A DNA stretch of 64,000 bases from Zhongshania sp. (GCF_029212375.1 NZ_JARGNU010000004.1:62001-126000); one strand, 5' to 3'. Positions 44,871 through 54,946 are shown, numbered from the stretch's first letter. The notes: generated by a model from the letters alone, not told the origin. A program made the numbers and translations.

Positions 44871-46684
44871 CAGCAACAAAGAAACGGGGATTTTTCTCGC
44901 GCGTGGGCGGCATTATAGAAGCGACTCGGCGCTGGACGTTTAATATAGCGTTTTTGATTTTTATTGGCCTTGTGCTAATGGCGCTGTTTAGCACCGAGCG
45001 GATTAGTGTTCCCGATGGCGGGGTGTTGATTGTGGCGCCACAAGGGGTGGTGGTTGATCAAATTACCGCCGTCGATGCCTTAACCCAGCTGAGTTCTGCA
45101 GGCTTGCCCTCAGAGACCTTGCTCAGCGATTTAGCCCAAGCCATCGACCTAGCTACCGATGACCCGCGCATCGAGGTAATGCTACTGCAACTGGATGAAC
45201 TCGATCACATTGGTTTAAGCAAAACCTTGGAATTATCGGAATCCATTAATCGCTTCCGCGACAGCGGTAAAACCGTGGTCGCCACCGCCAGCCACTACAA
45301 CCAAGATCAATACTTGCTGGCCAGTTTTGCCGATCAGATTTTTGTTCACAATATGGGTGGCGTAGGTCTTGAAGGCTTTTCGGTAATTCGCAATTATTTT
45401 TTAGATGCCATCAACAAGCTGAAAATTCGCTTTCATGTATTTAAAGTGGGCAGTTTCAAATCGGCAGTTGAACCGCTGCTGCGCAACGATATGTCGGGTG
45501 CAGCAAAGGTGTCTAATAAAGCGTGGTTAGATCAATTGTGGACGGTTTACCGCGACACCGTTGTGGCGCGGCGGGGAATAAGTGTTGAGCGATTTGATTA
45601 CTATGTGAATCATATTGACGAGGTGATGGCCAAGGTTAAGGGCGATGCTGCCCAAGCCGCCCTCGATTATGGTTTGGTCGACGGCATTGTTAGTCGGCCA
45701 ACACTTCGCGGCATGTTAGCTGAGCGAGTTGGCGAAGATAAAGAAGGCACTTATAAACATATTTTCTACCGCGATTATTTGGCGCTGAGCGATGGCCTGT
45801 ACCCGCTTAAAGCGGCTGGTGTGGGTATTATTGTGGCCAGCGGCAATATTGTTGACGGCAGTCAACCCGCGGGCGCAATTGGCGGCGATAGTTTGGCTAG
45901 CCTGATTCGTGAAGCGCGAAAAGACGATGACATTAAGGCGGTGGTGCTGCGTATCGACAGTGGTGGCGGCTCGGCCTTTGCCTCTGAAGTGATTCGCGCC
46001 GAATTGGTTCAATTGCAGGAAGCGGGTAAGCCGCTGGTTGTCTCTATGGGCAGTATGGCGGCTTCTGGCGGCTATTGGATTGCCGCTGGTGCCGATGAAA
46101 TTTGGGCCACCCCTGCGACGCTGACTGGTTCAATTGGGATATTTGGCGCCTTTCCCACGGTTGATGAAATGTTGACTGGGCTTGGCATTAGTACCGATGG
46201 CATTGGCACTAGTACAGTGGCTGGCAAATTGCGCCCCGATATTCCCCTTGACCCAATTCTGGCACGGGCGATTCAATCGGGTATTGAGCATGGCTATCGC
46301 CGCTTTATCAATATTGTTGCCGATGGCAGAAACAAGCTGGTTGAGCAGGTTGAGCCTATTGCCGAAGGGCGAGTGTGGAGCGGTATCGACGCTCAGCAGC
46401 TGGGGCTGGTAGATCAACTGGGTGGGCTTAAACAAGCCGTGGCCTCGGCCGCGGCGCTAGCGGGTTTACCTGATGCGAATAGCCGTGTGCTGCAACTGCC
46501 ACTAAGTCCAGAAGAAGAGCTGATGCAGCTGTTGCTGGGTTCGGGTATGGTCAAGCAATTGCTACAAACCTCGTCGCCGCTGTTGAGCACGCTAAATAGT
46601 GTATTGCCGGCGTGGTCGTCAATGCTGCAATTACGCGATAGCCGCGGTGTATATGCTTATTGCATCTTGTGCGTTGCGCCCTAA
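44867..46684 (+). CDS. sppA: Signal peptide peptidase SppA, 67K type
   Basis: Membrane serine protease that degrades cleaved signal peptides. The 605-residue length indicates the long, tandem-domain form. One membrane helix is at residues 24-44 (IAFLIFIGLVLMALFS). The catalytic Lys198 lies in KVGSFKSAVEPLLRNDM of the N-terminal domain, and Ser400 in MAASGGYWIAAGADEIWATP of the C-terminal domain, forming the Ser/Lys dyad across domains. The C-terminus DSRGVYAYCILCVAP keeps a CxxC pair. It overlaps the DUF2069 gene by four bases. Confidence 0.95.
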   Translation: MTATKKRGFFSRVGGIIEATRRWTFNIAFLIFIGLVLMALFSTERISVPDGGVLIVAPQGVVVDQITAVDALTQLSSAGLPSETLLSDLAQAIDLATDDPRIEVMLLQLDELDHIGLSKTLELSESINRFRDSGKTVVATASHYNQDQYLLASFADQIFVHNMGGVGLEGFSVIRNYFLDAINKLKIRFHVFKVGSFKSAVEPLLRNDMSGAAKVSNKAWLDQLWTVYRDTVVARRGISVERFDYYVNHIDEVMAKVKGDAAQAALDYGLVDGIVSRPTLRGMLAERVGEDKEGTYKHIFYRDYLALSDGLYPLKAAGVGIIVASGNIVDGSQPAGAIGGDSLASLIREARKDDDIKAVVLRIDSGGGSAFASEVIRAELVQLQEAGKPLVVSMGSMAASGGYWIAAGADEIWATPATLTGSIGIFGAFPTVDEMLTGLGISTDGIGTSTVAGKLRPDIPLDPILARAIQSGIEHGYRRFINIVADGRNKLVEQVEPIAEGRVWSGIDAQQLGLVDQLGGLKQAVASAAALAGLPDANSRVLQLPLSPEEELMQLLLGSGMVKQLLQTSSPLLSTLNSVLPAWSSMLQLRDSRGVYAYCILCVAP

Positions 46685-46721
46685 AGCGCTATTAACTCAC
46701 CACGGCGGCTAATGCTGCCGC

Positions 46722-47045
46722 TTAGCTGGCAACGGTATTTTGTGGATAGAGCTGACGCCATAATTCAAAACCGCCATCCATGCTGTAGACCTCGGTAAAA
46801 TCCTTTTCGACAAAATATTGAGCGGCACTCTGGCTGCTATTACCGTGATAGCAGTAAATAATCAGTGCTTGATCTGGGTCGGCGGCTTCAATAAATTGCT
46901 GCAGACTTTGATTGTCTAAGTGGCTGGCCTGCGGGATATGGGCCGCGCCAAAAGATTGCTCGTCGCGCACATCGGCGACTTGGCAGTTGCCCGCCTCGAG
47001 CATCGCGTGGGCGTCTTGGGGAGAGATATGTTTAAACGTAGGCAT
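46722..47045 (-). CDS. glpE: Thiosulfate sulfurtransferase GlpE
   Basis: Single-domain rhodanese of 107 residues, the same size as E. coli GlpE. The active-site loop is IIYCYHGNSSQSAAQYF with the catalytic cysteine at residue 65. The N-terminal HISPQDAHAMLEAGNCQVAD and the C-terminal MDGGFELWRQLYP are typical. It transfers sulfane sulfur from thiosulfate to acceptors such as cyanide or thioredoxin. The start at 47045 was chosen over an upstream in-frame ATG. It is divergent from dgkA. Confidence 0.93.
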   Translation of the reverse strand: MPTFKHISPQDAHAMLEAGNCQVADVRDEQSFGAAHIPQASHLDNQSLQQFIEAADPDQALIIYCYHGNSSQSAAQYFVEKDFTEVYSMDGGFELWRQLYPQNTVAS

Positions 47046-47086
47046 AGTGTTTATCTGTTCTGTAAATAGAGGCTTATAGTAACGCG

Positions 47087-47482
47087 ATGAGAACAAAAAC
47101 TGAACGGCGTCGGCGCGGCAGCAAGTTTTCTTTGCTAGACCGCTTTAGCAGCCTGCGCGACGCCCTAAATGGATTGGGTATTTTAATTGTAGAGCAGCAC
47201 AATGCCCGTATTCATTTGTTCGCGGCTATTTGTGTGGTGGCACTGGGGCTATTAACCGGTTTGAGTGGGCTAGAGTGGATTCTGGTGTTTGCCGCCATCG
47301 CACTTGTGTGGCTGGCCGAGGCCTTTAATAGCGCCTTGGAATATGTGTGCGATGCCGCCGTGCCCGAGACTCACGAGTTAGTCGGCAAAGCCAAGGACGT
47401 GGCGGCGGCGGGTGTATTAATTAGTGCAGGTTTTGCTGTAGTGGTTGGTGTTTGGGTGTTTGTGCCCGGGTTGTTGCGCTAG
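47087..47482 (+). CDS. dgkA: Diacylglycerol kinase (DgkA family)
   Basis: Small integral membrane kinase of 131 residues that phosphorylates diacylglycerol, or undecaprenol in Gram-positive relatives. Three hydrophobic helices are visible. The signature VWLAEAFNSALEYVCDAAVP contains the catalytic Glu and the metal-binding Asn/Glu. The N-terminal RDALNGLGILIVEQHNARIH resembles the Gram-positive-type DgkA/undecaprenol kinase branch more than E. coli DgkA. It ends 11 bases before the convergent RND gene. Confidence 0.9.
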   Translation: MRTKTERRRRGSKFSLLDRFSSLRDALNGLGILIVEQHNARIHLFAAICVVALGLLTGLSGLEWILVFAAIALVWLAEAFNSALEYVCDAAVPETHELVGKAKDVAAAGVLISAGFAVVVGVWVFVPGLLR

Positions 47483-47493
47483 CTAGGCTAGCC

Positions 47494-50400
47494 TCAGTAA
47501 TCTGCCGTCAATTTATGGCGGGATTTAGACCCAAATACGCCGCGCACATCCTCAAGGGCCATATACATACAGGGTATGAGTATTAGGGTTATCACGGTGG
47601 CGAAGATAATACCAAAGCCCAAGGATACCGCCATTGGAATGACGAACTGGGCTTGGAGACTCTCTTCGAGCAGCATGGGTAGCAAGCCAAAGAAGGTGGT
47701 CAGGGATGTTAGCAGTATGGCGCGGAAGCGCATGCAACCCGAATCGACTACGGCATCCAATAGGCGTTCACCACGGGCCAGTGCCGAGTTAATAAAGTCG
47801 ACCATTATCAAACTGTCGTTGACGACGACCCCAGACAGCGCAATAACCCCAAAAAACGACATCATACTAAAGGATAAATCGAGCACAATGTGGCCGACCA
47901 CGGCGCCGATTATACCAAAGGGTATAACGCCCATAATAATAAACGGCTGGGCGTAGGAGCGAAGCGGCACGGCGAGTAGTGCATATATGCCAAATAGGGC
48001 GACCACAAAGCCAATGCCTAGGCTTTTCATTAAGGTGCCCATTTCCTCACTTTCACCGCTGAACTGTACTTTAACGGCGGGGTAGAGGCTGGCAAACTGC
48101 GTTTTAATCAGATTCTCCATTATGTCGGATGTTACTTTGCTCGGGTTGGTGAACTCCTTGTCTACTTGGGACGTTACGTTAATCGAGCGTTCGCCGTCGA
48201 TGCGTTTGCGCTGGCTGAAGCCCGCTTCAATTTTAATGTCGGCAACGCTGCTCAGCGGTACATAGGCTTGATCTGCGGAGCGAATATACATATTTTGCAG
48301 GTCTGAAACGGCTTCGCGCTCATTGCGGGGGTAGCGCACCATGACTTTTACTTCGTCGTTGCCGCGCTGTATGCGCTGGGCTTCGGCGCCATAAAAGGTG
48401 TCGCGTAATTGCCGGCCCAAGGACGCCGAGGTGATTCCCAATACTTCGGCGCTGGGTTTGATCTCTAAGACAATTTCATCTTGGATGGCACTAGCGCCAT
48501 TGCGAATGTCGAATACACCTTTGTAATGGCTGAGCGCTGCTTCTAGTTCTTTGGCGGCGGCTTCTAGCTGGCTGTTGGAGTTGCTGCTTAATTTAAACGA
48601 AATGGCAGGCCCAGAGCTTTGGTCGGCACTGCTAACCGACATGATTTTGGCGCCAGGAATGTCGCCGATTTTGTCGCGCCAGCGGCGAGAAATTTCATTG
48701 CCATCAATATCACGCTGCTCATTTTTGGTGAGTTCCACCATAAAATTTACGGTGCGGGCAGTAGAGCTAAAGGCAACCACGTGACTGACTAGGCGCTTAT
48801 TGGCGCCGGCCGGATGCTGGCTTTGGTAGTCGGTATCAATGTCGCGAAGCGCTTTGTCCATTTGTTCAAAGGCCAGCCGAGTCTGGGTTTCTGGGCTGCC
48901 TTCGATCATTTCTACATTGGCTTTAATAAATTCGCTGGGCACTTCGGGAATCAGCCCAAAGCGAATAACGCCGCCGGTGATTAAGCCCACGGTGATAATG
49001 AGTAAGGCAAGAAAGCTAGCGCCAGTAATATAGCGTTTGGCGATGGCGCGGTGGATAAAAGGCCGATATTGATTTTCAACAAAGGCGGTGAGCATTTTGT
49101 TGGAAAAGCGCGGTATGCGGTCGAGCTGTTGCCAGATGCCACCCGTGCTCGGTTTGCTGTGGGCGAGGTGAGCCGGCAGTATCCATTTAGACTCAATTAA
49201 AGAAAAACACAGGCACAATATAACCACCCAGCCCACCGACTCGGGAAAGGGCGAAAATACACCCTCGGTAAATAAGGTGGGTGAAAATGCCATGATAGTG
49301 GTGAGCACGCCGAAGGTGGCGGGGGTGGCAACGCGCAGGGCGCCGGTTATCACGGTTTCTATCGAGTGGCCTTTGCTCTGGGCTTCGGCGTAGGCACTTT
49401 CGCCGATAATAATGGCGTCATCCACCACAATCCCTAATACCAAAATAAAGCCAAATAGACTTAGCATATTTAGGCTAATGCCCACAACCGGCATCATCGC
49501 AAAGGTGCCTAAAAAGCAAATAGGTAGGCCTACCATTACCCAAAAGGCGAGTTTTACATCGAGAAAAAGCCCCAGCACAATAAACACCAGCAGGGCGCCC
49601 ATACCGAGGTTCTTTAGCATCATGTCCATACGGCCTTCAAGATAGAAGGTGATGTCGGCCCAGTTAGTGATGCTAACGCCGTCGGGGAGGGTTTCGCGCT
49701 TGTTGACGACGTATTCTTTAGCGGCGTCGGCAACGGTAATGATATCTTGCTTACCTACCGCAAAGACCTGCAGGCCAACACTGGCCTGACTGTCGAAAAA
49801 CGAGAAGCCGTCTTGCTCTACAAAACCGTCGCGGATAGTGGCAATGTCGCCGAGGGTAAGGCGAGTGCCGTCGGGGTTGGTGATTAATACTAGGCGTTCA
49901 AATTCGTGCTGGTGGCGGGCTTGGCCCCGAGTGCGCAGCATAATGTCGCCATTGCTGGTTTTAATCGAACCGCCAGGAAGATCGAGGGAGGAGCGGCGGA
50001 TTGATTCGGCGACGTCGCTGAGACTGAGCCCGTATTGGAGTAGGGTGTGTTCGGGAATTTCAATGCTGATTTCAAAGTCGCGGGCGCCATTAATTTGAAC
50101 AAAGGCAATATCGTCGTTGAGCATTAATTCTTGTTTAACTTGTTCTGCCAATTCCTTTAGGCCGCGCTCATCAATATTGCCGTAGAGCTGAATATTTACG
50201 GCGTGGTTATTAAAATCGACACGTTTAATAATGGGCCGTTCGGCCTGCTCGGGAAAGCTGACAATGCCGTCGACTGCACTTTTTATTTCGTCCATTACCG
50301 CCAAAGTATCGTAGCCGTCGAATATCTCAACGGTAAAGGTCGCCGCGGATTCGTCGGCGGTAGACTCGATGCTTTCAATGGATTCAATGTCTTTTAGCGC

Positions 50401-50637
50401 TTCCTCTATTTTGAGAACAACGCCTTTCTCTACTTCATCTGGGGTCGCGCCGGGGTAGGGCACAATGATGCTGACAAGATTTAATTCAAAATCGGGTTGG
50501 AGAGTGCGCTGAATGCTTAAGGCAGAACCTATACCAATGCCGATAATTATAATCATCAGTAAATTGGCTGCCACGGAGTTGCGGGCAAACCAAGGAATGG
50601 TGCCTTTGTGAGTGTCGAATTCTGGAATTAAACTCAT
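47494..50637 (-). CDS. RND-family efflux permease
   Basis: Inner-membrane proton-driven exporter of 1047 residues, the AcrB/MdtB size class. Twelve helices in two repeats are visible. TM4 carries the essential double aspartate in LVLGIVVDDAIIIGESAYAE. The periplasmic porter domains and the second-repeat SFFGVIALSGVVVNDSLIMV are also typical. It sits downstream of its membrane fusion protein with a 4-base overlap. No outer-membrane TolC-type gene is present here, so a channel encoded elsewhere must be used. The sequence resembles the multidrug branch rather than the heavy-metal (CusA) branch; substrates cannot be predicted. Confidence 0.95.
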   Translation of the reverse strand: MSLIPEFDTHKGTIPWFARNSVAANLLMIIIIGIGIGSALSIQRTLQPDFELNLVSIIVPYPGATPDEVEKGVVLKIEEALKDIESIESIESTADESAATFTVEIFDGYDTLAVMDEIKSAVDGIVSFPEQAERPIIKRVDFNNHAVNIQLYGNIDERGLKELAEQVKQELMLNDDIAFVQINGARDFEISIEIPEHTLLQYGLSLSDVAESIRRSSLDLPGGSIKTSNGDIMLRTRGQARHQHEFERLVLITNPDGTRLTLGDIATIRDGFVEQDGFSFFDSQASVGLQVFAVGKQDIITVADAAKEYVVNKRETLPDGVSITNWADITFYLEGRMDMMLKNLGMGALLVFIVLGLFLDVKLAFWVMVGLPICFLGTFAMMPVVGISLNMLSLFGFILVLGIVVDDAIIIGESAYAEAQSKGHSIETVITGALRVATPATFGVLTTIMAFSPTLFTEGVFSPFPESVGWVVILCLCFSLIESKWILPAHLAHSKPSTGGIWQQLDRIPRFSNKMLTAFVENQYRPFIHRAIAKRYITGASFLALLIITVGLITGGVIRFGLIPEVPSEFIKANVEMIEGSPETQTRLAFEQMDKALRDIDTDYQSQHPAGANKRLVSHVVAFSSTARTVNFMVELTKNEQRDIDGNEISRRWRDKIGDIPGAKIMSVSSADQSSGPAISFKLSSNSNSQLEAAAKELEAALSHYKGVFDIRNGASAIQDEIVLEIKPSAEVLGITSASLGRQLRDTFYGAEAQRIQRGNDEVKVMVRYPRNEREAVSDLQNMYIRSADQAYVPLSSVADIKIEAGFSQRKRIDGERSINVTSQVDKEFTNPSKVTSDIMENLIKTQFASLYPAVKVQFSGESEEMGTLMKSLGIGFVVALFGIYALLAVPLRSYAQPFIIMGVIPFGIIGAVVGHIVLDLSFSMMSFFGVIALSGVVVNDSLIMVDFINSALARGERLLDAVVDSGCMRFRAILLTSLTTFFGLLPMLLEESLQAQFVIPMAVSLGFGIIFATVITLILIPCMYMALEDVRGVFGSKSRHKLTADY

Positions 50638-51863
50638 AGCGGCGCGCGCCCTTCGTGAAGAACGGCAATACTATTGTGCGTGGCGGCGGGTTTAATTAGG
50701 GTGCTGGTTTTACTTTGGTGATTGATTTTAACCTTGGTGCCTGCAACGGCATTGGGGATGGTAGACAGGCAAATTACATCACCGTCGTTGAGGCCTTCGT
50801 ATACATAGACCAGCGAGCCCTCGGTGCGCAGGGTTTTAACATTGCGATTGCTTAGTTTTTGCTCGCTGTCGAGCACCCATACTTTATTGCCGGTGCGTAA
50901 AATATAGCGGGGTATGGCAATGAGTTGATCGATTTGCTTGCCGCTGATTTCGGCTTTAACAAAGCTGCCCATCATCAAGGTGTCACCCTCGCTGTCGAGG
51001 CGGTAGGGGTCGCTAATTTCGGCAACGGCAAATAGTACGCGGCTGCGCTCATCCAGTACGCCTTCGGTACGCACGATCTTGCCCTGCCATTGCTGGCCTA
51101 AATCATTTTCGATGCTCACCAAAGGCGCGGCATCGGGTTGACTGCCGCTGGGCAGGTCTAGGTATCGAAGTCGGTCTGCGGGAATTGGCAGGCGAATTTC
51201 GGCGCGATCAATTGCAAAGACTTGGCCGAGCTGGCTGCCGGTGGTGACGTATTGGCCAAGATTAACAGTGCGGCTTTTTATCATGCCGCGGTAGGGCGCT
51301 CTAATTTCGGTGCGGCTCAAATTGTTTTGGGCAAAGCTGACGTCAGCGAGGGCAGCTTGTAGTTTTGCGTAGGCCTCTTTTAACTGGGGTTTGCGCAGGG
51401 CGAGGCTTAAAGCATCTTTAGTTGCCTGTTTGCGCGGGTACTTTTTAAGGTCGGCGCGGGCGGCGGCGGCCAGGCCCTTTTCGCGAAGAAAGTTGCTTTC
51501 TGCGCTGGCGAGATTGGCTTCGGCGCGTTTTAAGTCTACTTGGTAGTTGCGGTCATCAATAGCGAGTAACAGCGTATTTTCTTCAACTAAACCGCCGCTT
51601 TCAAATTGTGGGGCAACCGTTACAACTTTGCCAGAAACCTCTGCTACCAAGGTGGTTTGGGTGCGAGGCAGGACATTACCTTGGGAATTTACCGCAATAG
51701 ACAGGGTTTGCTTTTCGGCAATGGCAACGTCAACTATCAGCTCTGGGGGCACGATGGTGATGGTTTCTGCGGGGGGCTTCATTGCGTAAAAGGCGCCGGC
51801 AATAATCGTGGCAAGGATAAGGATGATCGCCACGATGACGGCTTGATTAGACTGTTTCAACAC
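50634..51863 (-). CDS. RND membrane fusion (adaptor) protein
   Basis: Periplasmic adaptor of 409 residues, HlyD/AcrA type. One N-terminal helix (AVIVAIILILATIIAGAFYA) anchors it. The lipoyl half-motif TTLVAEVSGKVVTVAPQFES, an alpha-hairpin of about 80 residues (AEANLASAESNFLREKGLAA and onward), and the second half-motif RTEIRAPYRGMIKSRTVNLG follow, then the beta-barrel and membrane-proximal domains. It overlaps the permease gene by four bases and forms the efflux pair with it. Confidence 0.94.
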   Translation of the reverse strand: MLKQSNQAVIVAIILILATIIAGAFYAMKPPAETITIVPPELIVDVAIAEKQTLSIAVNSQGNVLPRTQTTLVAEVSGKVVTVAPQFESGGLVEENTLLLAIDDRNYQVDLKRAEANLASAESNFLREKGLAAAARADLKKYPRKQATKDALSLALRKPQLKEAYAKLQAALADVSFAQNNLSRTEIRAPYRGMIKSRTVNLGQYVTTGSQLGQVFAIDRAEIRLPIPADRLRYLDLPSGSQPDAAPLVSIENDLGQQWQGKIVRTEGVLDERSRVLFAVAEISDPYRLDSEGDTLMMGSFVKAEISGKQIDQLIAIPRYILRTGNKVWVLDSEQKLSNRNVKTLRTEGSLVYVYEGLNDGDVICLSTIPNAVAGTKVKINHQSKTSTLIKPAATHNSIAVLHEGRAPL

Positions 51864-52011
51864 TCGAATGGTCTCTGTGGGGCGTAAAAGTATTCGTCAT
51901 GGTGGTTGACGCAAATGCGCTTACTTGGCAGCCAAGTAATGTAAATAGCCCGCCAAGTAACATTGTGCCCGCATTGTATCGTTATAGCGAAGGCAATGGT
52001 GTGACAACTTG

Positions 52012-54333
52012 TTAATCCGTACGGATCCAGTTCTCGCCGGTATCGGCTTCGCGCGGGAGCGGAATACTGGGCTTCCATTCCAGCCAGCTCGGTTCGGCAC
52101 TTTGGAAAAGCGGGAACACTTTGCCTGAACTGACTTGCGGTGCCAAGGGGGTGGCGTCGGGTGTGGCAAACGCAATACCGCCTTCAAGTAGCGACTCAAT
52201 CGACTTGCTGCGGATGGTGGCGCCGCTAAATAAGCCGAATTTTACGGCGATACCGCTAGAGTTCCAAAACACCGATGTTTCTCGGACTAAACCGGCATAA
52301 CGCGCTTCGATATTGATGTGTATCAGGGTTTGGCTGGCGTCCTCGGCAAGCTCGTAACCAAAAACCTCACCTACCGGAATGTCGCGGTAAAAGACTTTAA
52401 CACCCTCTTTGATCGAGCCACGCTGGGGCGCGGTTACAATCAAATTGAGGCCGCTACTGGGCTTGCTCAGTGGCGGTGGCTTGTCCAGCGCAGCGAATTT
52501 GGTTTGCGGTGTGCCGTAGCCGGGGCGAACACTTATATAGCTGCCGGTGACAAGGGTTTCTAAATTGCGGGTGCCGATCAGCCCAATTTGGGGTTTAACC
52601 ACCCAAAATTGACTGCCGGTGCGCGCCAGTGCCTTGGCCGAGGGCGCAAGGCGGGCACTTACTTTGACCCCCTCCATATTGGTGTCGAGTTCAACGGCAA
52701 TGACCTCGCCAATTTTAATACCTTGGTATTTTATTTCGGTGCCTTTGTTAATGCTGCTGCCGCTATTGAAGTATAAGAAAATATCGCGGCCTTTATCGGC
52801 AAAGGTGCTCTGATAGTCTGGGTGCAAAGTGTAGCGCAGTCCCTCCCATGCCAATTGCGGCTTTTTGACCTCAGGGGTGTGAAAGGCAATACCGCCTGCG
52901 ACAATGGTGGCGAGTGAATCGGCCTGGATATCTAAGCCACTGAGGCCACCGCTAATGCTAATGCCACTGGCGTTCCAAAACTGTGATTCGCGATGCACCA
53001 GTTTGGCGTAGCGCTGATGAATGAATACGCCAATATTGACCCCGTCGGCATCGAGATCCACGCTTTCAACTTGGCCAACGGCGATTTTACGATAGTAAAT
53101 TTTACTGCCGATGCTCACCGAGCTGAGTTCATCACTTCGCAGTTTAAGGCGCAGGCCAGGTTGCTGAATTCGGCTGTCTGGGGCTTTGCTTAAGGCGGAG
53201 TAGCGTTTGGCGATGGTGCCGCCTTTGCCGGTAACTTGCATTGCAATGTAGGGGCCGCCAATTAGCGCGTCTAGGCCGCTAACGCCACTGCTGGAAACTT
53301 CTGGTTTAACCAGCCAAAACTCGGTATTGGCATTGAGATATTGGTGGTGGGGGGCGCTGATGGCGATATTAACAAGGGCGCCAAGATTGGGGTTGTTGTC
53401 GATAAAACTCAGGGATTCCACTTTGCCAATGTCCATGCCCAGCAAGCGTACATTACTGCCAACATTAAGGCCCTCGGCGCTGCGAAAATACACTTCCACA
53501 AACTTGCTGCCCTTGGCGCGCTCTTTACTGGTGAACAGCGGGAAACGGCTCTTGTCGTCGACGGGGTCGGCGCTGCTGTTTGGCGTCTCAAAGGCGATGC
53601 CGCCGGCAAGAATGCTGGCAAAGGAGCCAGCGTCAATGTCTATGCCCTGTAGCCCAGCATTGACCTTGAGGCCGCTCTGCTGCCAAAACTGCGAACTGCT
53701 GTTCACCAAGTGTTGGTATTGGGGGTCGATACGAAGATTAACCTCTATACCGGTTTTGCTGAGTTGGTAGCTCTCAATGTCGCCGACGTCAATTTGTTGA
53801 TACAAAATGGGCGCCCCTACCGACAGGGAGCCGAGGCTGTCGGCATCTAAACTTAGGCGCAGGCCAGGTAAATTACTGTCTTGCGGTGGGGGTTCAATGA
53901 GTGCAGTAAAGCGCTCGGCGGCTTTGCCGTCGCCGGGTTTGAAGCTAATGTAATTGCCCGCCACTAAGGTGTCTAAGCCCGATACACCAGACAGCGAAAT
54001 TTGTGGCTTCACCAACCAGAAATGGGTGTTTTTACGAATCAGTGGCGCTATTTGTTGGCTGAGTTCAATGGTGGCCGTTACGCCTTCTAGGTCGTCATCG
54101 AGCTGTAGACTTTTAACGTGACCAACATTAATACCTTGGTAAATAACTGGGGTTTTGCCCACGCTGATACCGCTGCCATTGTTGAAGGCAACGGTAATGC
54201 TTAAACCGGTGTCATTGACGTTTTTGTAAAGCAGCCAGCCAGCAACCACCAGGGCAATAATGGGGAGTAGCCAGATGGCAGACAAGCCCCGCTTTGGCGC
54301 GGAGATGGCGGGCTTGATGGTGTTTTCAATCAT
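52012..54333 (-). CDS. LetB/PqiB-like protein with six MCE domains
   Basis: Periplasmic lipid-transport tunnel protein of 773 residues. One membrane helix lies at residues 18-36 (AIWLLPIIALVVAGWLLYK). Six MCE domains follow, each with a core like GKTPVIYQGINVGHVKSLQL. They alternate between two types: domains 1, 3 and 5 end in FWLVKPQISLSGVSGLDTL-like segments, and domains 2, 4 and 6 in a segment ending GGIAFxTP. E. coli PqiB has three and LetB (YebT) seven, so this is intermediate in length. Homologues form hexameric tubes carrying phospholipid between membranes. It overlaps the second PqiA-type gene by eight bases. Confidence 0.92.
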   Translation of the reverse strand: MIENTIKPAISAPKRGLSAIWLLPIIALVVAGWLLYKNVNDTGLSITVAFNNGSGISVGKTPVIYQGINVGHVKSLQLDDDLEGVTATIELSQQIAPLIRKNTHFWLVKPQISLSGVSGLDTLVAGNYISFKPGDGKAAERFTALIEPPPQDSNLPGLRLSLDADSLGSLSVGAPILYQQIDVGDIESYQLSKTGIEVNLRIDPQYQHLVNSSSQFWQQSGLKVNAGLQGIDIDAGSFASILAGGIAFETPNSSADPVDDKSRFPLFTSKERAKGSKFVEVYFRSAEGLNVGSNVRLLGMDIGKVESLSFIDNNPNLGALVNIAISAPHHQYLNANTEFWLVKPEVSSSGVSGLDALIGGPYIAMQVTGKGGTIAKRYSALSKAPDSRIQQPGLRLKLRSDELSSVSIGSKIYYRKIAVGQVESVDLDADGVNIGVFIHQRYAKLVHRESQFWNASGISISGGLSGLDIQADSLATIVAGGIAFHTPEVKKPQLAWEGLRYTLHPDYQSTFADKGRDIFLYFNSGSSINKGTEIKYQGIKIGEVIAVELDTNMEGVKVSARLAPSAKALARTGSQFWVVKPQIGLIGTRNLETLVTGSYISVRPGYGTPQTKFAALDKPPPLSKPSSGLNLIVTAPQRGSIKEGVKVFYRDIPVGEVFGYELAEDASQTLIHINIEARYAGLVRETSVFWNSSGIAVKFGLFSGATIRSKSIESLLEGGIAFATPDATPLAPQVSSGKVFPLFQSAEPSWLEWKPSIPLPREADTGENWIRTD

Positions 54334-54946
54334 TGTCCAAATCCCATAGTAAACGCGGGTCAAAGCTATTGGCGGCAAACAGGGTGAGTACCACCACGGC
54401 GGCAAAGGCGGTGGCGGCGGGGCCACTCTCCACCGTGGCGATATTGCCGAGGTGGACCAAGGTGACCAGAATGGAAATCATAAATAAATCCAACATCGAC
54501 CAGCGGCCGATAAAGTGAATAAAACGATATAGCACCGTGCACTGCTGCTTACTCAGTGGTAGGCGCAGTTGCACCACTAAAATTAAAATAACAATAATTA
54601 GTAGTTTGATTACCGGCACCGCGATACTCGCAATAAAGACTATCGCCGCAATTGCTTGCAGGTCTGCCTGCCACAATTTTACAACCCCAGACATAATGGT
54701 GTCTGGGTCACCTTTGCCAAAGCTGATGACCGTGAGTATTGGCAGTATATTGGCGGGAATCATTAAAAAAGTCGCAGCTAAAGTATAGGCCCAGCTGCGT
54801 TGCAAGCTGTGAATACGCCGAAAGCTCAACGGCGCACTGCAGCGCGGGCAATGCTGGGCGTGGCCATTACCGGAGGCTGCTAAGCGGCTGAGTTTTCCAC
54901 ATTCTAGGCAGCGGGCAATGCCGCGTTGTTGAGCAGTTACTGTCAT
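54326..54946 (-). CDS. PqiA/LetA-type membrane protein, second half-protein
   Basis: Inner-membrane protein of 206 residues. Residues about 10-45 form a zinc ribbon (CLECGKLSRLAASG and HCPRCSAPLSFRR). Four hydrophobic helices follow (TLAATFLMIPANILPILTVI, then others). This is the PqiA domain; E. coli LetA/YebS has two such domains in one 427-residue chain, whereas here they are two genes. It overlaps the first half-gene and the MCE gene, so all three are translationally coupled. It should work with the MCE tunnel in lipid transport. Confidence 0.9.
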   Translation of the reverse strand: MTVTAQQRGIARCLECGKLSRLAASGNGHAQHCPRCSAPLSFRRIHSLQRSWAYTLAATFLMIPANILPILTVISFGKGDPDTIMSGVVKLWQADLQAIAAIVFIASIAVPVIKLLIIVILILVVQLRLPLSKQQCTVLYRFIHFIGRWSMLDLFMISILVTLVHLGNIATVESGPAATAFAAVVVLTLFAANSFDPRLLWDLDND

